A stretch of DNA of 64,000 nucleotides from NCBI RefSeq assembly GCF_000717185.1, contig NZ_JNYE01000014.1, positions 1 to 64,000 of the forward strand, written 5' to 3'. Below, piece after piece: positions 38,775 through 48,678 of the stretch; position 1 is the stretch's first letter; each line of letters starts with the position of its first letter. The DNA comes from Kitasatospora phosalacinea (lineage in GTDB: Bacteria > Actinomycetota > Actinomycetes > Streptomycetales > Streptomycetaceae). The translations under genes were made by a program, and so were the position numbers. Under the pieces are notes generated by a model. That model ran no database searches. It saw nothing but the letters and a program-made list of their open reading frames with translations, and was not told the DNA's origin.

Positions 38775-40408
38775 TTCCCGCACACGCGCTGGCCGCCGCC
38801 AACGGCAGCGGTCCGAGCATCCCCGCCCCGCACATCGAGTACGGGCAGCTCTCGCCGATGCTGGTGGTGTTCGGCGCCGCGCTGCTCGGCGTGCTGGTCG
38901 AGGCGTTCCTGCCCCGCCGGGCCCGCGCCTCCGCCCAGCTGGGCGTCTCGCTGCTCGGTCTCGGCGGCGCCTTCGCCGCCGTGGTGGTGCTCGCCGCCCA
39001 GGGCCACGGCACCACCAAGGCCGGGCTGCTGGCGATGGGCGCGGTCGCCATCGACGGCCCGGCGCTGTTCCTGCAGGGCGTGATCCTGCTGACCGCGGTC
39101 CTGGCCGTCCTCACCTACGCCGAGGGCCGCCTGGAGCCGCGGATCAACGGCCACCGGGTCGACGCGTTCGCCGCCCAGGCCGCGGCCGTCCCCGGCGGCG
39201 AGCAGGAGCGCGACGCGACCCGCGAGGGCCTGCGCACCACCGAGATCTACCCGCTGACCCTGTTCGCGGTCGGCGGCATGCTGCTCTTCCCGGCCGCGAA
39301 CGACCTGCTGACCATGTTCGTGGCGCTGGAGGTGCTCTCCCTCCCGCTGTACCTGATGAGCGCGCTCGCCCGGCGCCGCCGCCTGATCTCGCAGGAGGCG
39401 GCCGTCAAGTACTTCCTGCTCGGCGCGTTCGCCTCGGCGTTCTTCCTGTTCGGCACCGCCCTGGTGTACGGCTACGCGGGCTCGCTGCAGCTCGGCGAGA
39501 TCGCCGACGTGGTCTCCGGCGTCTCCCAGGTCACCCCGGCGCTCGCCGTCACCACCCAGAACGACGCGCTGCTGCTGATCGGCCTGGCCATGCTGGCCGT
39601 CGGCCTGCTGTTCAAGGTCGGCGCGGTGCCGTTCCACTCCTGGACGCCGGACGTCTACCAGGGCGCCCCGACCCCGGTCACCGGGTTCATGGCGGCCGCC
39701 ACCAAGACCGCCGCGTTCGGCGCCCTGCTGCGGCTGTTCTACGTCGCCTTCCCCGGCCTGCGCTGGGACTGGCGGCCCGTCATGTGGGGTGTGGCGATCC
39801 TCACCATGGCGGTCGGCGCGGTGCTCGCCATCACCCAGCAGGACGTGAAGCGGCTGCTCGCCTACTCCTCGGTCGCGCACGCCGGTTTCATCCTGACCGG
39901 CCTGATCGCCACCGACCGGCGCGGCGTCGCCGCCGTCCTCTTCTACCTGCTGGCCTACTCCTTCGTGACGCTCGGCGCGTTCGCCGTGGTCACCCTGGTG
40001 CGGGACTCCAAGGGCGAGGCCACCCACCTGTCCAACTGGGCCGGGCTGGGCCGCCGTTCCCCGCTGCTCGCGGCGGTGTTCGCCCTGTTCCTGCTGGCCT
40101 TCGCGGGCATCCCGCTGACCTCCGGGTTCACCGGCAAGTTCGCGGTCTTCCAGGCCGCGGCCGAGGGCGGGGCCACCCCGCTGGTCATCGTCGGCGTGCT
40201 GTCCTCGGCGGTCGCCGCGTTCTTCTACATCCGGGTCATCGTGCTGATGTTCTTCTCCGACCCGCAGCCCTCCGGCCCCGCGGTGGCCGTGCCCAGCCCG
40301 CTCACCGCCACCGCCATCGGCGTCGGCGTGCTGGTCACCCTCGGTCTCGGACTGCTCCCGCAGTACTTCCTCGACCTGGCCTCCAAGGCCGCCCTGTTCA
40401 CCCGCTGA
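38771..40408 (+). CDS. nuoN: NADH-quinone oxidoreductase subunit N
   Basis: A 545-residue antiporter-like subunit, the last gene of the operon. MFVALEVLSLPLYLMSALAR, the VGAVPFHSWTPDVYQGAPTPVTGFMAA channel segment (Lys/His positions) and QQDVKRLLAYSSVAHAGFIL are diagnostic. GTG 38771 overlaps the nuoM stop by 4 nt. With A-N all present and unbroken, complex I is complete. Confidence 0.96.
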   Translation: MIPAHALAAANGSGPSIPAPHIEYGQLSPMLVVFGAALLGVLVEAFLPRRARASAQLGVSLLGLGGAFAAVVVLAAQGHGTTKAGLLAMGAVAIDGPALFLQGVILLTAVLAVLTYAEGRLEPRINGHRVDAFAAQAAAVPGGEQERDATREGLRTTEIYPLTLFAVGGMLLFPAANDLLTMFVALEVLSLPLYLMSALARRRRLISQEAAVKYFLLGAFASAFFLFGTALVYGYAGSLQLGEIADVVSGVSQVTPALAVTTQNDALLLIGLAMLAVGLLFKVGAVPFHSWTPDVYQGAPTPVTGFMAAATKTAAFGALLRLFYVAFPGLRWDWRPVMWGVAILTMAVGAVLAITQQDVKRLLAYSSVAHAGFILTGLIATDRRGVAAVLFYLLAYSFVTLGAFAVVTLVRDSKGEATHLSNWAGLGRRSPLLAAVFALFLLAFAGIPLTSGFTGKFAVFQAAAEGGATPLVIVGVLSSAVAAFFYIRVIVLMFFSDPQPSGPAVAVPSPLTATAIGVGVLVTLGLGLLPQYFLDLASKAALFTR

Positions 40409-40425
40409 ACCGGCTCCGCCCCGCT

Positions 40426-40456
40426 CCGGCTCCCGCCCCCACCGGGCGGGGGCCGG
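40426..40456 (+). terminator. nuo operon terminator
   Basis: CCGGC-T-CCCGCCC pairs with GGGCGGG-G-GCCGG (one T-G wobble) around a 5-nt loop, starting 18 nt after nuoN. Confidence 0.7.
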
Positions 40457-40552
40457 ACTGCTGTTCGGGGGGTGAAGGGTGCGCCGGTGAACCGTTTCGC
40501 CACTCGTCGCCAGCCGTAGGCTCGACTCCTACACTGGGTGCAGGAGGTGACC

Positions 40553-41137
40553 ATGACTGCCGAACCGATCGACTGGACGTCCCCGCCCTCGGGAGGCTGG
40601 ACCTACGACCAGGTCAAGGACCTCGATCTGCCCTTCGAGTTCGACTTGGTGGACGGGGCGATCGTGGTCAGTGGGATGACCAACCAGTGGCACGACACCG
40701 TGCGTGACGAGCTGTACTTCGCGCTCCGCAGTGCCCGGTGCGACCCGTACGGGGTCAACTCCGAACGCTGCATGTTGATCGACCCCTACAACCCGCCCAA
40801 GCCGGACGTCCTGGTCTTCGACCGCACCGGCCTCGACTTCTTCACCATGGAGTGCGTCCCCGTCGCCGCCGTGGCCCTCGCCGTCGAGGTGGTCTCGCAG
40901 GGCTCGCGCGGCGACGACCGCTTCCGCAAGCCCGGCATGTACGCCGAGGCGGGCATCCCCTTCTTCTGGCGGGTCGAGCGCGGCGAGGACGGCCTCCCGG
41001 TGGTCTACGAGTTCCACCTGGACGCGGAGACCGGCGTGTACGCCCCCGCGCCGGGCACGGCCGTCCACCACGGCAAGCTGAGCACCGCCCTGCCCTACCC
41101 CGTCGAGATCGACCTGACCCGGATCGTCCCCCGCTGA
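40553..41137 (+). CDS. Uma2-family protein (PD-(D/E)XK nuclease fold)
   Basis: A 194-residue Uma2/DUF820 protein, second in the window. Core motifs are FDLVDGAIVVSG (about residue 33), NPPKPDVLVFD (about 81), ALAVEVVSQGS (about 107) and KPGMYAEAGIPFFWRVE. ATG 40553 is preceded by the strong site GGAGGTGA; the in-frame codon at 40538 is upstream of that site. TACACT at about 40530 may be the -10. Role unknown. Confidence 0.85.
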   Translation: MTAEPIDWTSPPSGGWTYDQVKDLDLPFEFDLVDGAIVVSGMTNQWHDTVRDELYFALRSARCDPYGVNSERCMLIDPYNPPKPDVLVFDRTGLDFFTMECVPVAAVALAVEVVSQGSRGDDRFRKPGMYAEAGIPFFWRVERGEDGLPVVYEFHLDAETGVYAPAPGTAVHHGKLSTALPYPVEIDLTRIVPR

Positions 41138-41213
41138 CCAGCGCCCTCCCCGCCCCCTCCCGCCACCAGGGAAGTCGGGCCCATGCCCGTGCAGTGATCC
41201 ACTCCGGACCGGA

Positions 41214-41226
41214 TACGCTGCCTTGT
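41214..41226 (+). promoter_or_regulatory. Leaderless promoter -10 box
   Basis: TACGCT (41214-41219) stands 7 nt before ATG 41227. The -35 is weak. Transcription would start on the ATG of the small ORF ahead of the polyprenyl synthase. Confidence 0.45.
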
Positions 41227-41292
41227 ATGTGCATCGGCGAGGCTGAGGGACCGGCCCGCTGGATCGACCAGGGACAGGAGTGGTCAGCGTGA
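41227..41292 (+). CDS. Putative 21-aa leader peptide coupled to polyprenyl synthase
   Basis: The ORF MCIGEAEGPARWIDQGQEWSA starts where the promoter would initiate and its TGA (41290-41292) overlaps the synthase GTG (41289-41291) as GTGA, the classic coupling arrangement. The synthase ribosome-binding site AGGAG lies inside this ORF. Translation of the mini-ORF should therefore influence synthase expression (inference). No homologue is known to me. Confidence 0.45.
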   Translation: MCIGEAEGPARWIDQGQEWSA

Positions 41293-42302
41293 CCGTCGTG
41301 GGGCCCTTCGGGCTGAGCGTGCAGGACCGCGATCTGACCCGTGACGTCCAGGCGGGTATGGAGGCCGTGGAGGCCGCCCTGATCGAGGCCGTCAAGAGCG
41401 ACGTGCCCTTCATCACGGTGACCGCCAGCCACCTCGTCGAGGCCGGGGGCAAGCGGTTCAGGCCGCTGCTGGTGATGCTCGCCGCCCAGTTCGGCGACTC
41501 CGCGGCGCCCGGCGTGGTGCCCTCCGCCGTGGTGGTCGAACTGACCCACCTCGCGACGCTCTACCACGACGACGTGATGGACGAGGCGCCCGTGCGCCGC
41601 GGCGCCCCCAGCGCCAACAGCCGCTGGGACAACTCGGTCGCCATCCTCACCGGCGACTTCCTGTTCTCCCGCGCCTCCCAGGTGCTCTCCGACCTCGGCC
41701 CCGAGGCCGTCCGGATCCAGTCCGACGCCTTCGAGCGCCTGGTCACCGGCCAGATCCTGGAGACCGCCGGGCCGCGCCCCGAGGACGACCCGCTGCGCCA
41801 CTACCTGGACGTCATCTCCGGCAAGACCGGCTCGCTGATCGCCGTCTCCTGCCGCTTCGGCTCGCTGATGGCCGGCGCCGAACCGTGGATCGTCGACCTG
41901 CTCACCCAGTACGGCGAGCGGATCGGCACTGCCTTCCAGCTCGCCGACGACGTCCTGGACATCGCCAGCGACGGCCACGAGTCCGGCAAGACCCCCGGCA
42001 CCGACCTGCGCGAGGGCGTCCCCACCCTGCCCGTGCTGATGCTGCGCCAGATGCCCGCCGACCCGGCCGACCCCGAGGACGCCCGGCTGCGCGCCCTGCT
42101 CGACACCGACCTCGCCGCCGACGACGCCGCCCACGCCGAGGCGCTGCGCCTGCTGCGCCGCCACCCGGCGCTGGAGCGGGCCCGCCGCGAGACGCTGCGC
42201 TACGCCGAGGAGGCCCGCGCGCTGCTCGACGCCCTGCCCGACTGCTCCGCGAAGTCCGCCCTGCAGGAGCTGTGCGACACCGTGGCGATCCGCACCATGT
42301 AG
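41289..42302 (+). CDS. Long-chain polyprenyl diphosphate synthase
   Basis: A 337-residue trans-isoprenyl diphosphate synthase that condenses isopentenyl diphosphate units into the side chain, probably for menaquinone. The first Asp-rich motif is LYHDDVMDEAPVRRG (about residues 92-106) and the second QLADDVLD (about 218-225); GGKRFRPLL binds IPP. Small residues before the first motif are compatible with a long product, but chain length cannot be read with certainty. GTG 41289 is preferred over GTG 41280 because of AGGAG spacing. Confidence 0.9.
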   Translation: MTVVGPFGLSVQDRDLTRDVQAGMEAVEAALIEAVKSDVPFITVTASHLVEAGGKRFRPLLVMLAAQFGDSAAPGVVPSAVVVELTHLATLYHDDVMDEAPVRRGAPSANSRWDNSVAILTGDFLFSRASQVLSDLGPEAVRIQSDAFERLVTGQILETAGPRPEDDPLRHYLDVISGKTGSLIAVSCRFGSLMAGAEPWIVDLLTQYGERIGTAFQLADDVLDIASDGHESGKTPGTDLREGVPTLPVLMLRQMPADPADPEDARLRALLDTDLAADDAAHAEALRLLRRHPALERARRETLRYAEEARALLDALPDCSAKSALQELCDTVAIRTM

Positions 42303-42335
42303 CCCTTCCGCCCCGAGCCGCCGCCGCGTTCTCGA

Positions 42336-42348
42336 TAGGGTCTGTGCC
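42336..42348 (+). promoter_or_regulatory. Leaderless promoter -10 box
   Basis: TAGGGT (42336-42341) stands 7 nt before ATG 42349, which has no ribosome-binding site. Confidence 0.45.
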
Positions 42349-43011
42349 ATGTTGCGCGTGGTGATCGCCGAGGACTCCGTGCTGCTCCGGGAGGGGCTGA
42401 CACGACTGCTGACGGACCGTGGGATGGAGGTCGTGGCGGGTGTCGGGGACGGCGCCGCCCTGGTGCGGACGATCGACGAACTGCACGGCGCGGGCGCCCT
42501 GCCCGACGTCGTGGTGGCGGACGTGCGGATGCCCCCGACGCACACCGACGAGGGCGTGCGGGCCTGCGTGGAGCTGCGCGGCCGCTACCCCGACCTGGGC
42601 GTGCTGGTGCTCTCCCAGCACGTGGAGCAGCAGTACGCCAGCGAACTGCTGGCCGGCTCCACCCGCGGGGTCGGCTACCTCCTCAAGGACCGGGTCGCCG
42701 AGGTCCGCGAGTTCGCCGACGCGGTGGCCCAGGTCGCCGGGGGCGGCACGGTCCTCGACCCCGAGGTGGTGCAGCAGCTGTTCAGCCGCAGCCGCCGGGG
42801 CGACACCCTGGCCGGCCTGACCCCGCGCGAGCGCGAGGTGCTCGGCCTGATGGCGGAGGGCCGCACCAACGCGGCGATCGCCAAGCAGCTGGTGGTCTCC
42901 GACGGCGCGGTCGAGAAGCACGTGTCGAACATCTTCCAGAAACTGGGTTTGGGACAGAGCCAGGGTGATCACCGGCGGGTTCTCGCCGTCCTCGCCTACC
43001 TGGAGTCCTGA
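42349..43011 (+). CDS. NarL/LuxR-type response regulator, orphan
   Basis: A 220-residue two-component regulator. The receiver domain has the acidic pair AEDS, the phospho-accepting Asp in VVVADVRMPP (about residue 54), and Ser/Lys in LVLSQH and GYLLKDR. The LuxR DNA-binding domain begins near residue 155 (LTPREREVLGLMAEGRTNAAIAKQLVVS). No histidine kinase gene is adjacent, so the partner must be elsewhere. It is transcribed toward the ancestral korA leader. Confidence 0.92.
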   Translation: MLRVVIAEDSVLLREGLTRLLTDRGMEVVAGVGDGAALVRTIDELHGAGALPDVVVADVRMPPTHTDEGVRACVELRGRYPDLGVLVLSQHVEQQYASELLAGSTRGVGYLLKDRVAEVREFADAVAQVAGGGTVLDPEVVQQLFSRSRRGDTLAGLTPREREVLGLMAEGRTNAAIAKQLVVSDGAVEKHVSNIFQKLGLGQSQGDHRRVLAVLAYLES

Positions 43012-43130
43012 CCCCCCTCCACCCACCGGAACGGTCTGCGCGAGTTCCCCTCCAGTCGCGCCCCGCCCGCTTAGGATTCCCTCGGTGCACCAGGCGGACG
43101 GGGCACACGGCTCACGCCCGCTGCTGGCTC

Positions 43131-43300
43131 CCCGACAGGAGGTCCGCGGCATTGGCATCCTCCCTGTCCTACCGGACGGGGATTCCTCCCGCGCCCGCGG
43201 CACGGATTCCCGTGCGTGGCGGGTCGCCGAGGCGGGTTCCCCGTTCGACGGGCCGTGCCCGGTGCGGGGTCGCCGCGCCGGGTCTCACCGGCCCTCCAGG
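43131..43300 (-). ncRNA. Candidate omega-RNA with guide segment
   Basis: In IS605-type elements the TnpB guide RNA is made from the 3' part of tnpB through the right end, and the guide is the flanking host sequence (established for the family). Here the scaffold would cover about 43300 down to 43151, ending in the hairpin 43162-43181, and the guide would be the minus-strand bases 43150-43131 (beginning GCCGCGGACCTCC). The 5' limit is a guess. Confidence 0.5.
43138..43150 (+). promoter_or_regulatory. Ancestral korA ribosome-binding site, now separated
   Basis: GGAGG (43138-43142) followed by 8 nt ends exactly where the TnpB element appears to begin. Joining 43150 directly to GTG 44584 gives ideal RBS spacing for korA, which suggests that this was the original korA leader. 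A possible -10 TAGGAT lies at 43072-43077. Confidence 0.55.
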
Positions 43301-44583
43301 GGCGTTTCGCCTGTCCGCCTGCCCGGCGGCCAGGATGTTGCGGGCGGCATTGAGGTCGCGGTCGTGCCGTGCACCGCACGCGGGGCAGGCCCACTGCCTG
43401 ACGTGCAGGGGCTTGGGCCCGTCGCGGTGCCCGCACTGCGCGCACAGCCGGGAGGAGGGGAACGACCGGTGCACTACGCCGACCGTCCGCCCGTGACGGG
43501 CCGCCTTCTGCTCCAGCATGCGCCGGAAGGCGCCCCAGCCCGCGTCGTGCACGGACTTGGCGAGCCTGCCGCGGCCGAGGCCGTGCACGTTCAGGTCCTC
43601 CAGGTACACCGCTTGGTTCTCGCGGATGATCCCGGTGGTCAGCTTGTGCAGCCAGTCCCGGCGGGTGTCGGCCACCCCGGCGTGCGCCCTGGCGACCTTG
43701 GCGCGGGCCTTCGCCCGGTTCCTCGACCCCTTCGCCTTGCGCGCGAGCTCCCGCTGTGCGGCCTTCAGCTTCTTCTCCGCCTTGCGCAGGAACCGCGGGT
43801 TGTCGACCACGCTGCCGTCCGACAGGACCGCGAAACTGCCCAGCCCGAGGTCGATGCCGACCTCCCGGCCGGTCTCCGGCAGCGGCTCGGGTTCGACGTC
43901 CACCACGAACGAGGCGTGGTAGCGCCCGGCCGCGTCCAGCACCACCGTCACGGACGACGGCTCGGCGGGCAGCGCCCGCGACCAGCGCACCCGCACGTCG
44001 CCGATCTTCGCCAGGTACAGCTTGCCGTTCGGCCGGACCCGGAACCCGTTGCGGGAGAACCGCAGCGACTGCCGGGAATCCTTGCGCGACTTGAAACGGG
44101 GCAGCCCGACCAGCCGACCTCGGCGTTTGCGGGACACGGAGTCGAAGAAGTTCCGGTACGCCGCGTCCAGGTCCCGCAGGGACTGGATCAGCGGGTCCAC
44201 CCCGACCGAGGCCAGCCACGACCGCTCGGGAGTCCGCTTCGCCCCCGTGATCACCCGCTTCTGCAACTCCGTGGCCGTCGGGTACGGCAGACCCGCCTTC
44301 CGGGCCTCCCGCCGCACCGCCAGCGCGTCGTTGTACACCACCCGCGCACACCCGAACGTCCTTGCCAGCAAGGATTGCTGACCTTTCGTCGGATAGAGGC
44401 GACAGGAGTATCGAAGGTGCACCGCAGCAAGCCATCGGAGGCCCCTGACAGCGGCCTCCGCCAGAGCCCCCGAAGACCGTGCCGTCACGTCGCGGGTCCG
44501 GTCCACGGACCTTCCTCCGTCCACGGAGCGGAGGGGCTTCCATCTTCCCGGCCTGAAGGCCGTAGCCTCCTGGGAGAACAAAG
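43151..44583 (-). mobile_element. IS200/IS605-like element carrying only tnpB
   Basis: About 1433 bp with one gene on the minus strand. Right end (43151 side): hairpin CCCTGTCC-TACC-GGACGGGG at 43162-43181, followed on the minus strand by GGAGGATGCCAAT. Left end (44583 side): hairpin CGGCCT-GA-AGGCCG at 44549-44562. No TnpA (Y1 transposase) gene is present, so mobility would need a transposase in trans. The ends were inferred from reconstruction of the korA leader; a shift of a base or two is possible. The flank GTCAC on the minus strand (44588-44584) would be the TAM. Confidence 0.65.
43169..44422 (-). CDS. tnpB: TnpB RNA-guided DNA endonuclease
   Basis: A 417-residue protein of the IS605 OrfB/TnpB family, ancestor of Cas12. 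It begins with the typical LRYSCRLYPTKGQQSLLARTFG. RuvC residues look intact: Asp about 191 in VGIDLGLGSFAVL, Glu about 275 in VYLEDLNVHGLG, and Asp about 354-356 in ARHDRDLNAARNIL. The zinc finger is complete (CAQC, CPAC). GTG 44422 is chosen because family members start here; a longer frame to 44581 only reads through the left end. The stop lies inside the right-end hairpin. No disruption is seen, so nuclease activity is plausible. Confidence 0.92.
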   Translation of the reverse strand: MHLRYSCRLYPTKGQQSLLARTFGCARVVYNDALAVRREARKAGLPYPTATELQKRVITGAKRTPERSWLASVGVDPLIQSLRDLDAAYRNFFDSVSRKRRGRLVGLPRFKSRKDSRQSLRFSRNGFRVRPNGKLYLAKIGDVRVRWSRALPAEPSSVTVVLDAAGRYHASFVVDVEPEPLPETGREVGIDLGLGSFAVLSDGSVVDNPRFLRKAEKKLKAAQRELARKAKGSRNRAKARAKVARAHAGVADTRRDWLHKLTTGIIRENQAVYLEDLNVHGLGRGRLAKSVHDAGWGAFRRMLEQKAARHGRTVGVVHRSFPSSRLCAQCGHRDGPKPLHVRQWACPACGARHDRDLNAARNILAAGQADRRNAPGGPVRPGAATPHRARPVERGTRLGDPPRTGIRAAGAGGIPVR

Positions 44584-46529
<1,946 letters not shown>

Positions 46530-46533
<4 letters not shown>

Positions 46534-47567
46534 CCGACTTCCCCGCCCTGCGGCTGGTCCCGAAGGCGGACGGCCCGCAGTCCGCGAAGGACTTCAAGAC
46601 CGACCAGGAGGTGCGCTGGTGCCCGGGCTGCGGTGACTACGCGATCCTGGCGGCCGTCCAGTCGTTCATGCCGGAGCTGGGCATCCGGCGCGAGAACACC
46701 GTCTTCGTCTCCGGGATCGGCTGCTCCTCGCGCTTCCCGTACTACATGAACACCTACGGGATGCACTCGATCCACGGCCGCGCCCCGGCGATCGCCACCG
46801 GCCTGGCCGCCTCCCGCCCCGACCTGTCGGTGTGGGTGGTCACCGGGGACGGGGACGCGCTGTCGATCGGCGGCAACCACCTGATCCACGCGCTGCGGCG
46901 CAACGTCAACCTGAAGATCCTGCTGTTCAACAACCGGATCTACGGGCTGACCAAGGGCCAGTACTCGCCCACCAGCGAGGTCGGCAAGATCACCAAGTCG
47001 ACGCCGATGGGCTCGCTCGACGCCCCGTTCAACCCGCTCTCGCTGGCGATCGGCGCCGAGGCGACCTTCGTGGCCCGCACCATCGACTCCGACCGGCAGC
47101 ACCTGCAGTCCGTGCTGCGGGCCGCCGCGCAGCACGAGGGCACCGCGCTGGTGGAGATCTACCAGAACTGCAACATCTTCAACGACGGCGCCTTCGAGGT
47201 CCTGAAGGAGCCCGGCACCCGCGACGAGGCGCTGATCCGGCTGGAGCACGGGCAGCCGGTGCTGGTCGGCGCCGGGCACCACGTGGTCCGCGACGGCGAC
47301 GGCGAACTGCGGGTCGCCCCGCGCACCGAGGGCACCGCGATCGTCCACGACGCCCACGCGGCCGGGCCGAGCACCGCCTTCGCGCTCACCCGGCTCGCCG
47401 ACGCGGACACCCTGCACCACACGCCCATCGGCGTGCTGCGCGACGTGTCCCGCCCGGTCTACGACACCCAGCTGACCGAGCAGCTCGCCCGCGCCGAGGA
47501 GCGGCAGGGCCGCGGCGACCTCGCCGCGCTGCTCGCGGGCTCCAGCACCTGGACGGTGGGCGAGTAG
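46530..47567 (+). CDS. korB: 2-oxoacid:ferredoxin oxidoreductase, beta subunit
   Basis: A 345-residue thiamine-diphosphate and 4Fe-4S subunit. VRWCPGCGDYAIL carries two cluster Cys, and GIGCSSRFPYYMNTYG a third. The TPP-binding motif is VVTGDGDALSIGGNHLIHALRRN, with NNRIYGLTKGQYSPTS after it. ATG 46530 overlaps the korA stop by 4 nt. The pair could replace or complement 2-oxoglutarate dehydrogenase and provide low-potential electrons. Confidence 0.95.
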
Positions 47568-47579
47568 CGGGACGCGGAG

Positions 47580-47640
47580 GGCCGGTGACGGGAGGGGCCC
47601 GGGGGAGCGGTGTTCCCCCGGGCCCCTCCCGTCACCGGCC
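47580..47640 (+). terminator. korAB terminator, 27-bp perfect hairpin
   Basis: Bases 47580-47606 and 47614-47640 are perfectly complementary over 27 bp with a 7-nt loop, starting 12 nt after korB. It is much longer than the other hairpins here and lacks a U-tract. Confidence 0.8.
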
Positions 47641-47692
47641 CTGTCAGTAGCCATCCACTGATACGGGGATGACACCGGCGCGTGCGGGCCGC

Positions 47693-47730
47693 TACCTTTC
47701 GGGGGAATGCGACAGCGTGCGGCGAGGTGA
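47693..47730 (+). promoter_or_regulatory. -10 box and leaderless 7-codon ORF ahead of rarD
   Basis: TACCTT (47693-47698) stands 8 nt before ATG 47707, which opens the tiny ORF MRQRAAR ending at TGA 47730. The rarD start follows 10 nt later. The mini-ORF could be the true leaderless start of the transcript and adjust rarD translation. Confidence 0.3.
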
Positions 47731-47740
47731 AGGGCAGGCC

Positions 47741-48664
47741 ATGGCGGAGGGTGCGCGGGAGGCCAGGGTCGGGTTGTGGAACGGCTTCGCGGCGTACGGG
47801 ATGTGGGGGCTGTTCCCGCTGTTCTGGCCGCTGCTGGAGCCCGCCGGGGCGGCCGACATCCTGGCCAACCGGATGGTGTGGTCGCTGGTCGCGGTCGCCG
47901 CGATGCTGCTGGTGCGCCGCCGCTGGGCGTGGATCCGGCCGCTGCTGCGCCAGCCGCGGCGCCTGGGCATGCTGGCGCTGGCCGCGGCCACCGTCTCGGT
48001 CAACTGGGGCGTCTACATCTGGGGCGTGAACTCCGGCCACGTGGTGGAGACCAGCCTCGGCTACTTCATCAACCCGCTGGTCACCATCGCCTTCGGGGTG
48101 CTGGTGCTGCGCGAGCGGCTGCGCCCCGCGCAGTGGGCGGCGGTCGGCGTCGGCACCGCGGCCGTGCTGGTGCTGACGGTGGCGTACGGCCGCCCGCCGT
48201 GGATCGCGCTGGTGCTGGCGTTCTCCTTCGCCACCTACGGGCTGCTGAAGAAGAAGGTCGGCCTGGGCGGCGCGGAGAGCCTCGCCGTGGAGAGCGCCGT
48301 GATGTTCCCCTTCGCGCTGGCCTTCCTGGTCTACCTGGGAGTGCGCGGCGAGGGCACCTTCGGGCACGGCTGGGGGCACAGCGCACTGCTGGTGCTCAGC
48401 GGGGTGATCACCGCGGTGCCGCTGATGTGCTTCGGCGCGGCCGCGCTGCGGGTGCCGCTGACCACGCTGGGCCTGCTGCAGTACCTGGCGCCGGTCTCGC
48501 AGTTCCTGATCGGCGTCGCGGTGTTCCACGAGACGATGGCCCCGGCCCGCTGGGCGGGCTTCGCGCTGGTCTGGGTGGCCCTGCTGGTGCTCAGCGGGGA
48601 CGCGCTGCGCCGGATCCGGGTCGAGCGCCGGCGGGCCCCCGTCCTGGAGGCCGTCGCGGGCTGA
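47741..48664 (+). CDS. rarD: RarD-type EamA transporter
   Basis: A 307-residue membrane protein with ten helices in two EamA repeats. The start GLWNGFAAYGMWGLFPLFWPLL, the ILANRMVWSL segment, NWGVYIWGVNSGHVVETSLGYFINPL and GLLQYLAPVSQFLIGV are the standard RarD (chloramphenicol-sensitive protein) motifs. Real substrate unknown. ATG 47741 is preferred; earlier in-frame codons overlap the predicted promoter. Confidence 0.92.
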   Translation: MAEGAREARVGLWNGFAAYGMWGLFPLFWPLLEPAGAADILANRMVWSLVAVAAMLLVRRRWAWIRPLLRQPRRLGMLALAAATVSVNWGVYIWGVNSGHVVETSLGYFINPLVTIAFGVLVLRERLRPAQWAAVGVGTAAVLVLTVAYGRPPWIALVLAFSFATYGLLKKKVGLGGAESLAVESAVMFPFALAFLVYLGVRGEGTFGHGWGHSALLVLSGVITAVPLMCFGAAALRVPLTTLGLLQYLAPVSQFLIGVAVFHETMAPARWAGFALVWVALLVLSGDALRRIRVERRRAPVLEAVAG

Positions 48665-48678
48665 CCGCGGCCGGGGCC

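Noticed and set aside
32169..40408. NuoL/M/N as an Mrp-type Na+/H+ antiporter operon
   Set aside because: The full set nuoA-N is present in canonical order, including all peripheral subunits.
44422..44581. N-terminal extension of TnpB to an upstream ATG at 44581
   Set aside because: The extra 53 residues read the element left end and hairpin; homologous proteins start at the LRYSCRLYP segment.
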